From: Bdellovibrio reynosensis
Lineage (GTDB): Bacteria > Bdellovibrionota > Bdellovibrionia > Bdellovibrionales > Bdellovibrionaceae
NCBI RefSeq assembly: GCF_022814725.1
Contig: NZ_CP093442.1
Span: 434,001 to 498,000 of the forward strand
Reading direction: 5' to 3'
Length of the DNA stretch: 64,000 nucleotides
Below the pieces are notes generated by a model. The model made no database searches, was not told where the DNA came from, and saw only the letters and a list, made by a program, of their open reading frames with translations. Of the stretch, positions 1 through 9,200 are shown piece by piece (the stretch's first letter is position 1; the number at the start of each line of letters is the position of its first letter). Position numbers and translations under genes: made by a program.

Positions 1-48
1 CCGGTGGACGGGTATTACTTCTTGTTTGATGCTTACTGGAGATTCTAA
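1..48 (+). CDS. C-terminus of an outer-membrane beta-barrel protein (partial)
   Basis: Reading frame 1 is open from the window edge for 15 codons and ends in TAA. The encoded tail is PVDGYYFLFDAYWRF. Alternating aromatic residues and a terminal Phe form the C-terminal signature recognised by the BAM machinery in outer-membrane beta-barrels. The stop codon overlaps the next start (TAATG), so the two genes are probably co-translated. Too little is visible to name the family. Confidence 0.5.
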   Translation, partial: PVDGYYFLFDAYWRF

Positions 49-1229
49 TGAGTCGCTTTTTTGTTTCAACGCCACTGGGGTTTGAAGAGCGAACTCTGGC
101 AGATCTAAAAGCTATCTGGCCCCATCTTCTGGGGAAGGATGCAAAACCCCACGGTCTTCCCTGTACTGAAGTGCAAGTTCTTGAAGGGGGTCTTGAATTT
201 GAAGCTGATCTTTTCATCGGATTGCAGCTTAATTTTTTCTTAAAGACAGCCAACAGAGTTTTATTGCGGATGGCATCTTTCAAGGCCCGGGATCTGCCGA
301 AATTCTATCAGAAATTCAAATCTCTTCCGTGGTTAGAATATCTGGCTTCAGCAAATGTAGAATGGGAAGTCGCTGCGAAAACCAGCCGCCTTAATAACGA
401 AAAACGTCTGCAAGAAAGTGCTGAACAGGCCTTAACGGAAATCTTTGCGAATATAAAACCGTCTGCACAACCTTGTGGCAGCATCTTTATCAGAATGGAA
501 GACGATGTCTGCACCATCAGCTTAGATACGACCGGCGAACATTTGCACAAGCGGGGGTGGACTGTTCTTAAGGGTGAAGCCCCTTTGCGGGAAACCATCG
601 CTAGCTTTTTAATCAAAGAGCTGGTTGACGGGGATACGGATCTTTCAGAGGTCACATTGTTTGATCCAATGATGGGGGCTGGAACCTTTTTAACCGAGGC
701 CCGTTCTTTAGCTGCGGGACAATTCGTAAGACCTTTTGCCTTTCAAAAATGGAAAAAAGCGCCGAAGCTTTTTTTATCGAATAGTTTTGCGTTCAATTAT
801 TCTTTGCCGCCAGCCAAAACTTTTAAAAAGTTCATTGGAAAAGACATCAATTCTGAAATGCTTGAAGTGGTAGAAAAAAATTTTCAGGAAGTTGAAAGGC
901 AGATTTCCTTGGTGCAAAAGAAGGCGTTTTCTAAAGCTGATCTTGATGTGTCCCAAGGGGACTCTTTAATGGGGCCAAGTTTAGCAGCAGAAAACCTGTG
1001 GATGATTGTGAATCCTCCCTACGGAGAACGCCTTCCCACAGCCTCAGGAGAGGGGCTTAAGGGTCTTGCCCATGAGCTGTGCAGTCGCTATACCCCCCGC
1101 AGGATAGGCCTGCTTTATCCAGACAAAGAAAAGGTTCAGCCGGTGCCACAAGGCTACCGCCGCCTTAAAGAGATTAAAATCAACAATGGCGGCATTCGCT
1201 GTCTGTATACAGTTTTGACACGCCTTTAG
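48..1229 (+). CDS. THUMP-domain 23S rRNA guanine-N2 methyltransferase, RlmL type
   Basis: Predicted SAM-dependent RNA methylase that modifies a guanine N2 in 23S rRNA, matching the N-terminal half of E. coli RlmL/YcbY and the YpsC family. An N-terminal ferredoxin-like and THUMP RNA-binding region (about residues 1-165) precedes a Rossmann methylase. Motif I is DPMMGAGTF at 206-214 and the catalytic NPPYGER motif lies at 322-328; NPPY is typical of N-methyltransferases. The 393-residue length fits the single-domain family, without the RlmK half. The start overlaps the stop of the preceding gene, which fixes it. The exact target nucleotide is inferred from the family. Confidence 0.85.
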   Translation: MSRFFVSTPLGFEERTLADLKAIWPHLLGKDAKPHGLPCTEVQVLEGGLEFEADLFIGLQLNFFLKTANRVLLRMASFKARDLPKFYQKFKSLPWLEYLASANVEWEVAAKTSRLNNEKRLQESAEQALTEIFANIKPSAQPCGSIFIRMEDDVCTISLDTTGEHLHKRGWTVLKGEAPLRETIASFLIKELVDGDTDLSEVTLFDPMMGAGTFLTEARSLAAGQFVRPFAFQKWKKAPKLFLSNSFAFNYSLPPAKTFKKFIGKDINSEMLEVVEKNFQEVERQISLVQKKAFSKADLDVSQGDSLMGPSLAAENLWMIVNPPYGERLPTASGEGLKGLAHELCSRYTPRRIGLLYPDKEKVQPVPQGYRRLKEIKINNGGIRCLYTVLTRL

Positions 1230-1312
1230 AATTTTCAGGAATTAGTCAGAAATCCGTGACTAGGCGTCTTCCCTCTAGAAACTTACCGAGTTTCAAGTTA
1301 GATTCCTGGTCC

Positions 1313-2266
1313 ATGAAAACATCATCTCTTTTAGCAGCATTATTTCTTGGTTCCTCACTCTTAACCTCCGCTTGTACGCCTGCAGATAAGGCTGTCACTG
1401 AAAAAGATCTGCGCTTAAAAATCCAGGCGCAGAATGATAGAAAAGCTAAAAAGAAATCTAAAGATGGTGGCCGATCTAATTCCTCTAGCGGGGCAAGAAT
1501 TGGCTTCTTTTCATTGTCTTCGCTCATTCTAGATAAAGAGGTAGAGTCGGTTGAACTTTATCGCTTGGCGGCGGAAATTGATAAAGGCGATAAATCCAAT
1601 GCACGTATCAAAGACCGCCAAGAAAAAGATGGGACTGTTTCGCTGGTGATTTCTCTTGATAACGCAGAAGTTAATTATACAACGACCCAAGGTTCTTTTA
1701 AGACGTCACAAAAAAAGACGTACAATGTTTTATCGACAGCTGATGAGTTGACCGTAACTGCTGCGAATATAAAACAATCTTTTGATAAAACGAATTCAGA
1801 AAAAGGCAAAACTTACGCAAACCTTGGTGAAGAAAATTATAAAATTTCAGCGAAAGAAAAATCGGATTCTGTTTTAGAGATCACTTTGACGACAAAAAGC
1901 AAAGTGCAAATTTCTAAAGAAGGTCAAAAAGCTTTTGAAAATTTCAATCTTGTGGTTGTGACCGAAGTTGATAAAGAAAGTTTGGCGACGGAAAATGTAA
2001 AAGTCTTGAAAAGTTCAGGCACATTAACTCGTGTTAAAGACGATGGCAGTTTAGTTGACGTGAAAGTAGAAGGAACAAATCATCTTCTAAAAATGGTCGG
2101 TTTGTGTAACTCGCTGATAGGGTCTTCTAAGATCGTAACGGGTAAAGGGAGAGAATTAAAATCTACTGAAACCACAGTTGAAGTTTTGAATTCCAGCTTT
2201 AAAACAAGCCTTGGTGAATGCCAAAAGCGCCCTACGGTGGATCTAAGTAAACTTCTTTTGTTCTAA
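1313..2266 (+). CDS. Putative lipoprotein, unknown function
   Basis: I do not recognise the family. The ATG at 1313 is preferred over upstream in-frame starts because it places a clean type II signal peptide at the N-terminus: KT, a hydrophobic stretch, then LTSAC with the lipidated Cys near residue 21. The mature protein starts with a Lys/Ser-rich linker (KAKKKSKDGGRSNSSSGA), and the rest is rich in Thr, Ser and Lys with alternating polar and hydrophobic residues, suggesting beta structure. It ends in LLLF. A strong bidirectional terminator separates it from the convergent nuclease-like gene. Probably membrane-anchored, facing the periplasm or cell surface. Confidence 0.7.
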   Translation: MKTSSLLAALFLGSSLLTSACTPADKAVTEKDLRLKIQAQNDRKAKKKSKDGGRSNSSSGARIGFFSLSSLILDKEVESVELYRLAAEIDKGDKSNARIKDRQEKDGTVSLVISLDNAEVNYTTTQGSFKTSQKKTYNVLSTADELTVTAANIKQSFDKTNSEKGKTYANLGEENYKISAKEKSDSVLEITLTTKSKVQISKEGQKAFENFNLVVVTEVDKESLATENVKVLKSSGTLTRVKDDGSLVDVKVEGTNHLLKMVGLCNSLIGSSKIVTGKGRELKSTETTVEVLNSSFKTSLGECQKRPTVDLSKLLLF

Positions 2267-2289
2267 GCTTCATTACAGCTTTAGACTTA

Positions 2290-2322
2290 AAAAAAAAGCC
2301 GCGTTTCCCGCGGCTTTTTTTT
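2290..2322. terminator. Bidirectional intrinsic terminator
   Basis: GCCGCG (2298-2303) pairs with CGCGGC (2309-2314), with a run of A before and a run of T after. It sits between two convergent genes and can serve both strands. The T-run overlaps the 3' end of the minus-strand gene. Confidence 0.9.
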
Positions 2323-3502
2323 ATTTCTTTTTCTTCGCTTTGACTTCTTTTTGCTCTGTTTTTACAGGTTCTTCCGTTACCGGATTTTTAGCTGAGCTTC
2401 TTTGTTTTAATCTTACGTAAAGCGGGAAGTGATCTGCAACGCCATCCATTTTTTCGTAATCCCAACGTTTAGGATATTTGCCTTTTTTAAGGTGAACTTC
2501 GCTATAGCGAATCACATCGATGGTATTTGGAAGCATTTGGTAACTTCCAGCGCCCTTTTCTAGCAACGCCTTACTGTATATGTGGGCATCAAGGAAAGAC
2601 CATGACTTGCGATAGTTATGGGTTCCTTGGCACTCTTTGCAGCCCACTAAGTGGGATACAGCGCCGGCTTGGCTGAAAGTGTTGGCAAAGAACTTTTCTC
2701 GATCTTCTTCTTCTGCAGAAATATTCAGGTCCCCACCAGCCATGACTAAAGCATTCGGTCCCTTGTCTTTGATAAGTTTTGTTAAAAACTCAGTGGCTTG
2801 GCGTCTCCAGTAAGTGGGATTTGCCTGGGATGGGAAGTGAGCTGTGAAGAATGTCATTGGGTCGCCGTTAGGCAATTTCAAAGTGACTTCTAAGATGCCG
2901 CGGGATTGCGCCATCCACTTAGCATCCTTTTCGTTTTCTGGCTTCCATGGAATGATGTGCAATACAGGCTTACCAACCACAGGGAAACGTGACATCAAAC
3001 CTACGTCGATACCGCGTTTGTCAGGGCCTTCAAGCAACACCACCGTTTGATAGTTTGCTTTTTTTAAGTAGTCTTTATTCCAAATGTTAAGGACGTTTTC
3101 ATTTTCAACTTCAATGAGCATTAGAACATCAGGTCCTTGGCCATCTACAGCCAGAACTACTTCTGTCAGATTTTTTAGTTTGCTGTCCAATTGAAGTTCG
3201 TTCCAATCAGTGCCTAAGCATTCGCCCAGTCGGTAAGAACTATCGCTATTTTCTTTACAGGCTTGTTGGTATTCAGGAGTTTTTCTTTTCACCATTAAAG
3301 GCAAATAGGTGTGATCGTTGCGGTCTTTATCGTGAACTGTATCGAAAAGGTTTTCGACGTTAAAAGACATCACAGAAACTTCTTCTGCGGCCTTAGGTGG
3401 CAGGTCCCATTTGTCTTTTTTAAAGCTAACAGCGCAGCCTGATAGCAAAGAAAGTGAAAGAATCAGCGTCAAACTTTTAGACATAAATGCATTTTTTCTC
3501 AT
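2321..3502 (-). CDS. Endonuclease/exonuclease/phosphatase-fold lipoprotein
   Basis: Secreted or membrane-anchored member of the EEP superfamily (DNase I, exonuclease III, inositol phosphatase fold). The signal peptide ends in the lipobox LLSGC. Family motifs visible in order are SFNVENLFD (metal-binding Asn and Glu), a central MLIEVEN, GGDLNIS (the GDxN motif) and DHFPLYVRL near the C-terminus (catalytic Asp-His). A lysine-rich tail closes the protein. Two in-frame ATGs (3502, 3484) both leave the signal peptide intact and neither has a clear Shine-Dalgarno site. Substrate is unknown; an exported nuclease or phosphatase would fit degradation of prey polymers, which is inference. Confidence 0.85.
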   Translation of the reverse strand: MRKNAFMSKSLTLILSLSLLSGCAVSFKKDKWDLPPKAAEEVSVMSFNVENLFDTVHDKDRNDHTYLPLMVKRKTPEYQQACKENSDSSYRLGECLGTDWNELQLDSKLKNLTEVVLAVDGQGPDVLMLIEVENENVLNIWNKDYLKKANYQTVVLLEGPDKRGIDVGLMSRFPVVGKPVLHIIPWKPENEKDAKWMAQSRGILEVTLKLPNGDPMTFFTAHFPSQANPTYWRRQATEFLTKLIKDKGPNALVMAGGDLNISAEEEDREKFFANTFSQAGAVSHLVGCKECQGTHNYRKSWSFLDAHIYSKALLEKGAGSYQMLPNTIDVIRYSEVHLKKGKYPKRWDYEKMDGVADHFPLYVRLKQRSSAKNPVTEEPVKTEQKEVKAKKKK

Positions 3503-3654
3503 GACATATTTCTAAGGGGATTAAGAGAGCGACACAAGCCTAAAAATTTTAGCTTTCAGTTGAGACTCGGGCTGTCTAACTTTTGGGTATTGTGTAACGT
3601 GTTGCAATATGGCATAAACATCGAGATTTATTTCCTCTGTCACAAGGAGCTTTC

Positions 3655-4575
3655 ATGCTTAAAAAGGCCTTAGCCCTTACCCTGGCGTTCTCTTGTTTTG
3701 GTTCACTATCTACGGCCCAAGAGCGTGAAGAATCGTCTGTGATGTCTGCCGCTGACACTTATAGAAAAAACTGGAATGCGACTTTGTTTTCGATCGCTTC
3801 AGTAACCAACATGAACTACGGAAAAAAAGCAACAGACCAGCGCTCGTTAGAGTCTTATAACTACATTGGTTTAAATTATAAATTGGATGCGGATACAAAA
3901 GTGTCAGTGCGTTTGCCTTTTGTATACAATACTGCGGGCCAAAATAAATACGCCGAACATGAAGCTTCTGTTCTAGATCTTCAAGATATTCACTTTGCTT
4001 TTTCTAAATACGACTTAGGCTATATCGGTGATATCGATATTTCTGGAAACGTAAAAGTCTATTTGCCAACAAGCGAATATTCGCAAAATTCAAAAATGGT
4101 TTCTAAGCTTCGTTTGGAAGGTTACTTTGAATATTCCATCGGTCGTTTTTCATCTATAACTTATGCCGTGAAGCCCGACATCTACTGGCAAAGACAAACG
4201 GCTTATTTTGATCCAGAAACTCCCCAGTACGACAGTGGCGACTTCATGAAGGATCCTCGGTCGACATTGAAACAATACTCTTTTGAGCACTATTTAGAAG
4301 CGGTGATTGATATCAATCGTATGTTTTCTGTAAAACCAAAAGTAGGCTTTGATGAAGATTGGTTTTATTCTTCTGCAGTCGAAGAGCTTTCTGGAAGTCA
4401 CGTCACTAAAGTGAAAGCGGGATTGGGATTAGAAATTCGCGCCATGAAAGGTCTTACTTTCACAGCCGGTGTGCAAAACCAAACGACCCTTGGCAGCTAT
4501 AAAGGCAAAGACGTAAAATGGATGCAACCAGAGAACACTCAGTACTCTGTGATGACTAACGCTTTCTTGTTCTAA
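3655..4575 (+). CDS. Putative outer-membrane beta-barrel protein
   Basis: A Sec signal peptide (cleavage near STAQE, residue 22) is followed by about 280 residues of alternating aromatic/hydrophobic and polar residues, such as YNYIGLNYKLDADTKVSVRL, and the protein ends in AFLF. This is the pattern of a transmembrane beta-barrel with terminal Phe. A good AAGGAG site lies 5 bases before the ATG. It overlaps the stop of the convergent pseudouridine synthase by 4 bases. No specific transporter family is recognised. Confidence 0.7.
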   Translation: MLKKALALTLAFSCFGSLSTAQEREESSVMSAADTYRKNWNATLFSIASVTNMNYGKKATDQRSLESYNYIGLNYKLDADTKVSVRLPFVYNTAGQNKYAEHEASVLDLQDIHFAFSKYDLGYIGDIDISGNVKVYLPTSEYSQNSKMVSKLRLEGYFEYSIGRFSSITYAVKPDIYWQRQTAYFDPETPQYDSGDFMKDPRSTLKQYSFEHYLEAVIDINRMFSVKPKVGFDEDWFYSSAVEELSGSHVTKVKAGLGLEIRAMKGLTFTAGVQNQTTLGSYKGKDVKWMQPENTQYSVMTNAFLF

Positions 4576-5423
4576 ATCTTGAAATAGTGTTTTTCGCCTG
4601 TGAGCGGATTGGTAAAACCAAGCTCGCAGGCTTCAAGTTCGATTCGATCTTCTTCCCACAATTTCCTAGCGCCATAAGCATGATCGCCTAAAATTGGATG
4701 GCCTTCCGACGACAGTTGCGCGCGGATTTGATGGGTGCGCCCTGTGTGCAGGCGAATTTTTAATTCACTTTGATTATTTCCTAAAATACGAGCTTCAAGG
4801 ATTTCCAGAATGCACTCTTGCCATTGCTCTTTAGCTTCGCGGGAAACAACTTTCGGAGCGCGTGGTGAAGGCTCCATAAAATGCGTCAGAATTCCTGGTG
4901 AAAGTCTTTGCCCTTCGACCTTCGCGCGATACACCTTTGTCATCTCTCTTTGAATTAAAAGTTTATTGAAGGCCTTTTGAAATTCAGAGGTCTTTGCATA
5001 GAGAATCAAACCACGAGTGGGAACATCCAAACGGTGAGTCACTAATACATCGCACTGAAGTGACTTGGTTAAATAACTCTGCAAATTTTCCTGCAAGTTA
5101 TCAACGCTGCCATGAACGGGAAGGCCCGATACTTTTTTAACTACAACGAAGTGCGGGTTTTCGAAAAGAATTCGTTCTTTCCACAAACCATCATCCGGCA
5201 GGAATCGGCGAGGCTTCGTGTGAACTCGCACATAATCACCTTCGCTAATTTCAATGTTAGATAGGACTCTTAAATGATTGTGATATATGGAACCCATGTG
5301 CAACAAAAAGTGCAGTTGCGCTTCATCTGTTTCAAGAATGCCTAATAAAACATCAATTAGCGCACCCGACTTGGGGCTAATAATGTGTCGCACTCCGTAT
5401 TCAAATCCTCTAGCGCTATGCAT
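4572..5423 (-). CDS. RluA-family RNA pseudouridine synthase
   Basis: Predicted to convert uridine to pseudouridine in rRNA or tRNA. The catalytic motif reads HRLDVPTRG, where the family consensus is HRLDxxTSG with catalytic Asp. The conserved RTHQIRAQL and GHPILGDHAYG segments follow in the right order. A divergent N-terminal part (about 80 residues) may be an S4-like RNA-binding region. I place the start at the ATG at 5423, which has AAAGGAC just upstream, rather than the in-frame TTG at 5441. Which uridine is modified cannot be read from the sequence. Confidence 0.85.
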   Translation of the reverse strand: MHSARGFEYGVRHIISPKSGALIDVLLGILETDEAQLHFLLHMGSIYHNHLRVLSNIEISEGDYVRVHTKPRRFLPDDGLWKERILFENPHFVVVKKVSGLPVHGSVDNLQENLQSYLTKSLQCDVLVTHRLDVPTRGLILYAKTSEFQKAFNKLLIQREMTKVYRAKVEGQRLSPGILTHFMEPSPRAPKVVSREAKEQWQECILEILEARILGNNQSELKIRLHTGRTHQIRAQLSSEGHPILGDHAYGARKLWEEDRIELEACELGFTNPLTGEKHYFKI

Positions 5424-5519
5424 GGTCGTCCTTTTACGCAAAACTACTCATAGCACGGTGTAGCAAGTGTGTTCAAGTGGGACTGATTACTTCATATTGT
5501 AATCCTCAAAGGAGCTTCA

Positions 5520-6191
5520 TTGGACTTTGCAAGTGAGCCTATCTTTGTATGGATGTCACAGTTCGCGTATCAGCCGGGAACTGTTTATGCTGCATTGATT
5601 GGTATGATGATGTTATCTGCAGTCGGCTTTCCACTTCCAGAAGAGGTGACGCTGATTAGTGTAGGTATTCTCGCATTCATGGGTGCAAATCCAGAACACT
5701 TTCCTCCGCCGTATCCAGGGGCTCCTGTCGTTAACGTTCATACTGCTTCCATTATTGCCTTTACCGCCGTCGTAACTAGTGACTTTATCATCTATCTTTT
5801 AGGGCGGGTGTTTGGGCGAAAGCTTCTATATCATCCGCGGGTTCACAAGTTTTTCCCTGAAGATATGATGAAACGTGTGGAAGAGTGGACTCATAAATAC
5901 GGAGCTTATGCTTGCGGTATTTTTCGATTCACTCCGGGCTTACGTTTTCCAGGTCACTTGGCGTGCGGAATGCTTCATTACCCAGCGTGGAAATTTTTAG
6001 TGATCGACGGTATTGCAGCCTTAATCAGTGTGCCGACACAGATTTATCTTTTGGCTCATTACGGAGAGCCTATCTTAAAATACCTAAGACAGTTTAAAAT
6101 GGTCGTGCTTGCGATCATCGGCTTGGTCTTGTTGTATATGCTGATTAAGTGGTTACGAAACCGCTTCCTTAAAGCAAAGCTAACTCATTAA
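5520..6191 (+). CDS. DedA-family membrane protein
   Basis: Polytopic inner-membrane protein of the DedA/SNARE-associated family, linked to undecaprenyl-phosphate or phospholipid flipping and envelope homeostasis. It shows an N-terminal hydrophobic helix, the re-entrant GFPLPEEVTLI segment, the conserved FRFTPGLRFPGH motif in the middle and two C-terminal membrane helices. The start is TTG at 5520, supported by AAAGGAG five bases upstream; no in-frame ATG gives a better fit. Length of 223 residues is normal for the family. Confidence 0.88.
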   Translation: MDFASEPIFVWMSQFAYQPGTVYAALIGMMMLSAVGFPLPEEVTLISVGILAFMGANPEHFPPPYPGAPVVNVHTASIIAFTAVVTSDFIIYLLGRVFGRKLLYHPRVHKFFPEDMMKRVEEWTHKYGAYACGIFRFTPGLRFPGHLACGMLHYPAWKFLVIDGIAALISVPTQIYLLAHYGEPILKYLRQFKMVVLAIIGLVLLYMLIKWLRNRFLKAKLTH

Positions 6192-6199
6192 TTTAAAAA

Positions 6200-6294
6200 G
6201 AAGTGAAGCTCTGCTTCAGCTCCGCGGCCCGAAGGCCGCTACGCTAGTTTACACTCCGACGTCGTCGGAGTAGATTGTGCCGGGTTTCCGTCGC
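6200..6294. repeat. GC-rich palindromic intergenic element
   Basis: The 103-base space between convergent genes is GC-rich and full of inverted repeats. CGGCC-CGAA-GGCCG is one hairpin and ACTCCGAC (6253-6260) pairs perfectly with GTCGGAGT (6264-6271). The latter palindrome recurs at 50095-50113. It may act as a transcription stop for both neighbours, but there is no T-run. Confidence 0.6.
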
Positions 6295-7350
6295 TTATCC
6301 AGCTTTTTTGCCGTAGATATGTTCTTCAGGAATCTCGCAGCACAAGTGTAGTGCGAAAGGTTTTGAGTGGAACTTCGGCTCCACATCTTTCCAAAAGATT
6401 TTTTCATAGCCACTTTGTAAAGCAAAAATCTCTTCGCGGATTTTGAATAGCAAACCAGCTGGGGAACCTAACAGCCAATCCATTTGCACAAGATAGAATG
6501 CTTCTTCAAGCTCTACTTGGTTCAATGAACTGATGAAGTTTTTCGGAAGATTATCAACCAACTGACAAGCGTTGTGCGAATATTTCTTAAACGCTTTTTC
6601 CATTGGATTTACCATTAACTTTTCAACCTTGGCGTCTGCTTTAGGGCCCGCAAACGGCAAAGAAAGTTTTTTAAAGTTCCAATAAAGTAAAGCGTCGTTC
6701 ACGACGTACTCGGCTCTTGGCAAGTAATCAGTGATCGCATCGACTTTCACACCTTCATGGGATGGATCTTCGATGTGCGCATTGTGATCGACTGCCACAA
6801 GGCTTCTTAGGTGATAAAGGAAAGAATAAAGGATGTGCAGCTTTTCCATGAACGGTTTAGAAAAATTCAAACCGAAGTTATAAAGCAACGGAGAGTCCGC
6901 TTTGTTTTCAAACCAAGAAAAAGTATCTAAAAGCGGGCATAAGGCTGACATATCTACGCCCCAAGGTTTCAAAGCCATCTCGAAGTGTTCGTTAAAATGA
7001 TTTTCAAACTCTGCGCAAATCGCTGGATCTACCATTGCAATATGGGATTGTAAGGCACGCACGCGAGGTTGTGATCTTTCAAAAAGCTCTACATGGGGAT
7101 CAAGGTTCTTCCAAGCTTCCACAGCCATGTTGTAATTTAGGTGCGGAGTCACCATCGGGCTTTTGATGAAATGATTTAATTTGACCAATGACAAAGCAGT
7201 CAAGGCATCCGACATGTACTTGAATGGGGGAGTGGCTTTGAAGTTTGCGTATTTCTCTTCCTGGCTCCAGAACTGAATCTTTAAGGGCTTCCATGTAGAT
7301 CCCTTTTCCATTGTCACATCAAAACCTAATCGCAAACCTTTGTGCTTCAT
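6295..7350 (-). CDS. Conserved-looking protein of unknown function
   Basis: I do not recognise this family. The start at ATG 7350 has AAGGAG five bases upstream, better than the GTG at 7356. The 351-residue product has no signal peptide or membrane segment, and is mainly alpha-helical and acidic-aromatic. It begins with a short strand-like segment (LRLGFDVTME) and later contains VDHNAHIEDPSHEG. It is a stand-alone minus-strand gene between convergent dedA and the divergent TatD-type gene. Probably cytoplasmic. Confidence 0.7.
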   Translation of the reverse strand: MKHKGLRLGFDVTMEKGSTWKPLKIQFWSQEEKYANFKATPPFKYMSDALTALSLVKLNHFIKSPMVTPHLNYNMAVEAWKNLDPHVELFERSQPRVRALQSHIAMVDPAICAEFENHFNEHFEMALKPWGVDMSALCPLLDTFSWFENKADSPLLYNFGLNFSKPFMEKLHILYSFLYHLRSLVAVDHNAHIEDPSHEGVKVDAITDYLPRAEYVVNDALLYWNFKKLSLPFAGPKADAKVEKLMVNPMEKAFKKYSHNACQLVDNLPKNFISSLNQVELEEAFYLVQMDWLLGSPAGLLFKIREEIFALQSGYEKIFWKDVEPKFHSKPFALHLCCEIPEEHIYGKKAG

Positions 7351-7429
7351 AAACACTCCTTCGCAATCAAAATATCGGAATAATTAGAAACTTGTTCGAG
7401 TCCGGGATTTAGGGATATTATCTAGACCT

Positions 7430-8263
7430 ATGGTTGGATTTGGCTTTTGGACAGACGCTCATGGACACCTTGCTGACGCCCGCTGGGACGGTAAGCAGGA
7501 TGAAATTATCAACGATGCCCGGGCTCGCGGTATCCACTTTTTCATGCAAGGCGGGGTTGGCCCCGAAGACTGGCAACGACAGCGCGCCCTTCACGCTCGC
7601 CATCCTTTGCATATTGGAATGTGCTTTGGCCTTCACCCTTACTGGGTTGTCGATCACGGCGAAGAAGAATGCGAAGAGGCTTTAAATCTTTTAGCGATGG
7701 AACTGGTTGACGCCCAAGGCATCGGGGAAATGGGTTTGGATTTCCGCCCTCATATCATGAAGGATTCTAGGGAAAGACAATTAGACGTTTTTGAACAGCA
7801 GATCGAACTTGCCCATGTATCGCATAAACCGATGGTCCTTCACTTAGTTCAGGCCCATGAAGAAAGCCTTAAGATGATGGACCTGTTTGGCATTCCGAAG
7901 CAAAAAGGCATGGTACACTCCTTCAATGGCAGCTGGGGAAAAGCGCAGGATTTTCTAAAAAGAGGTCTTTTTCTTTCCGTCGGCGGGCCGGTGTGTCGTC
8001 CTGACAATGAAAAGCTGAAACAAGCCATTCGCGAAATGCCGCTAGAGATGCTTTTAATTGAAAGTGACAGCCCCGATCAGCCGCCACCAGCATTTAAAGG
8101 CCAATTAAACCCCCCAGATAGCATCTGGGAGGTGGCAAGAACTATAGGGGAATTAAAATCACTTGATCCCTTGGAAATTTTAGATATCACTACTGAGAAT
8201 TTTAGAAGGTTGTTCCCTGTAGCGTCGAACGGCGGCAGAACCGAAGCGTCCTGGGACGCGTAA
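7430..8263 (+). CDS. TatD-family metal-dependent hydrolase
   Basis: Predicted metal-dependent (deoxyribo)nuclease of the TatD TIM-barrel family. The N-terminal metal site is TDAHGHL, the central Glu lies in GIGEMGLDF, His residues are in MVLHLVQAH and VHSFNG, and the C-terminal LIESDSPDQ corresponds to the family (E/D)xDSP motif. Length of 277 residues is normal. No strong ribosome site precedes the ATG, so the start is moderately sure. It may be cotranscribed with the tcdA-like gene 52 bases downstream. Confidence 0.85.
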   Translation: MVGFGFWTDAHGHLADARWDGKQDEIINDARARGIHFFMQGGVGPEDWQRQRALHARHPLHIGMCFGLHPYWVVDHGEEECEEALNLLAMELVDAQGIGEMGLDFRPHIMKDSRERQLDVFEQQIELAHVSHKPMVLHLVQAHEESLKMMDLFGIPKQKGMVHSFNGSWGKAQDFLKRGLFLSVGGPVCRPDNEKLKQAIREMPLEMLLIESDSPDQPPPAFKGQLNPPDSIWEVARTIGELKSLDPLEILDITTENFRRLFPVASNGGRTEASWDA

Positions 8264-8315
8264 GCTGAAGCAGCTCCTTCTAAATTTCGTAAGAAAGAAC
8301 GAAGGACTTAAGGCA

Positions 8316-9200
8316 ATGGAAAACATCACTCCGCAAAATTCTCTAAACACCGCAAATCCAGCTCAACCTGAAGAAACGGAATACGTATTACACCGCCGTT
8401 TCGATCGCATGGGTCGCTTGGTTGGTGATGAAGTGATGAAAAAACTTTTCAATACCCACGTCATGGTGATCGGTTTGGGCGGTGTTGGTTCATGGGCGGC
8501 TGAATCTTTGGCTCGTTCAGGTGTCGGCAAATTAACAATCATTGATTTCGACGAAGTCTGCATCACTAACGGCAATCGCCAACTTCATGCCATTCAAGGC
8601 ATGGTCGGTAAGAAAAAAGCGGAAGTGATGGGCGAGCGTCTTCGCAAAATCAATCCTCAAGCAAATATCCAAGTGATCACAGAATTTTATAATGAAGAAA
8701 ATTCTGAGATGATGCTTTCCCATAAGCCAGATTATATCGTCGATGCGATTGATAATCTGACAGCAAAAACTCACTTGCTAGCGACATGTCGTGAAAGAGG
8801 CATCAACGTTATCACATCGGGCGGTTCAGCTGCGAAAATGGATCCATTAAAAATTAAACTTGTGGATTTGGCTGACACTTACGTTGATCCTTTGGCGCAT
8901 CAAGTGCGTAAAATTTTGCGCCAGAAATACGGTTTCCCTGAAAAGAAATTCGGTATTCCTTGTGTGTTCTCTGACGAAATTCCTATTCAGCCAGAAGAAC
9001 TTAAATACGATAAAGGCATGGGTTTTAAATGTGTATGCCCGCAGGGTTCTAACAACTTACATGGTTGTGACAACCGTAACGTGATTTGGGGTACTGCAAG
9101 CTTTGTCACCGGCGCATTTGGTTTGGCAATGGCTTCCCATATCGTGAATGAGGTTTACGCTTCAGTAAAAACTCCAGCTGCTCCAGAGGCAAACACATGA
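8316..9200 (+). CDS. tcdA: tRNA threonylcarbamoyladenosine dehydratase (TcdA/CsdL)
   Basis: E1-like ATP-dependent enzyme that cyclises t6A at tRNA position 37 to ct6A. The ThiF/MoeB-type nucleotide-binding loop is GLGGVGSWAAESLARSG (about residues 53-69), followed by IIDFDEVCITNGNRQLHA, the TcdA hallmark where ubiquitin E1-type proteins have N-x-x-RQ. DAIDNLTAKT and a C-terminal Cys-rich stretch (CVCPQGSNNLHGC) are as in the family. An Ala/Pro/Glu-rich N-terminal extension is present. The stop overlaps the start of a 49-residue membrane protein (ATGA), suggesting coupled translation. Confidence 0.9.
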   Translation: MENITPQNSLNTANPAQPEETEYVLHRRFDRMGRLVGDEVMKKLFNTHVMVIGLGGVGSWAAESLARSGVGKLTIIDFDEVCITNGNRQLHAIQGMVGKKKAEVMGERLRKINPQANIQVITEFYNEENSEMMLSHKPDYIVDAIDNLTAKTHLLATCRERGINVITSGGSAAKMDPLKIKLVDLADTYVDPLAHQVRKILRQKYGFPEKKFGIPCVFSDEIPIQPEELKYDKGMGFKCVCPQGSNNLHGCDNRNVIWGTASFVTGAFGLAMASHIVNEVYASVKTPAAPEANT

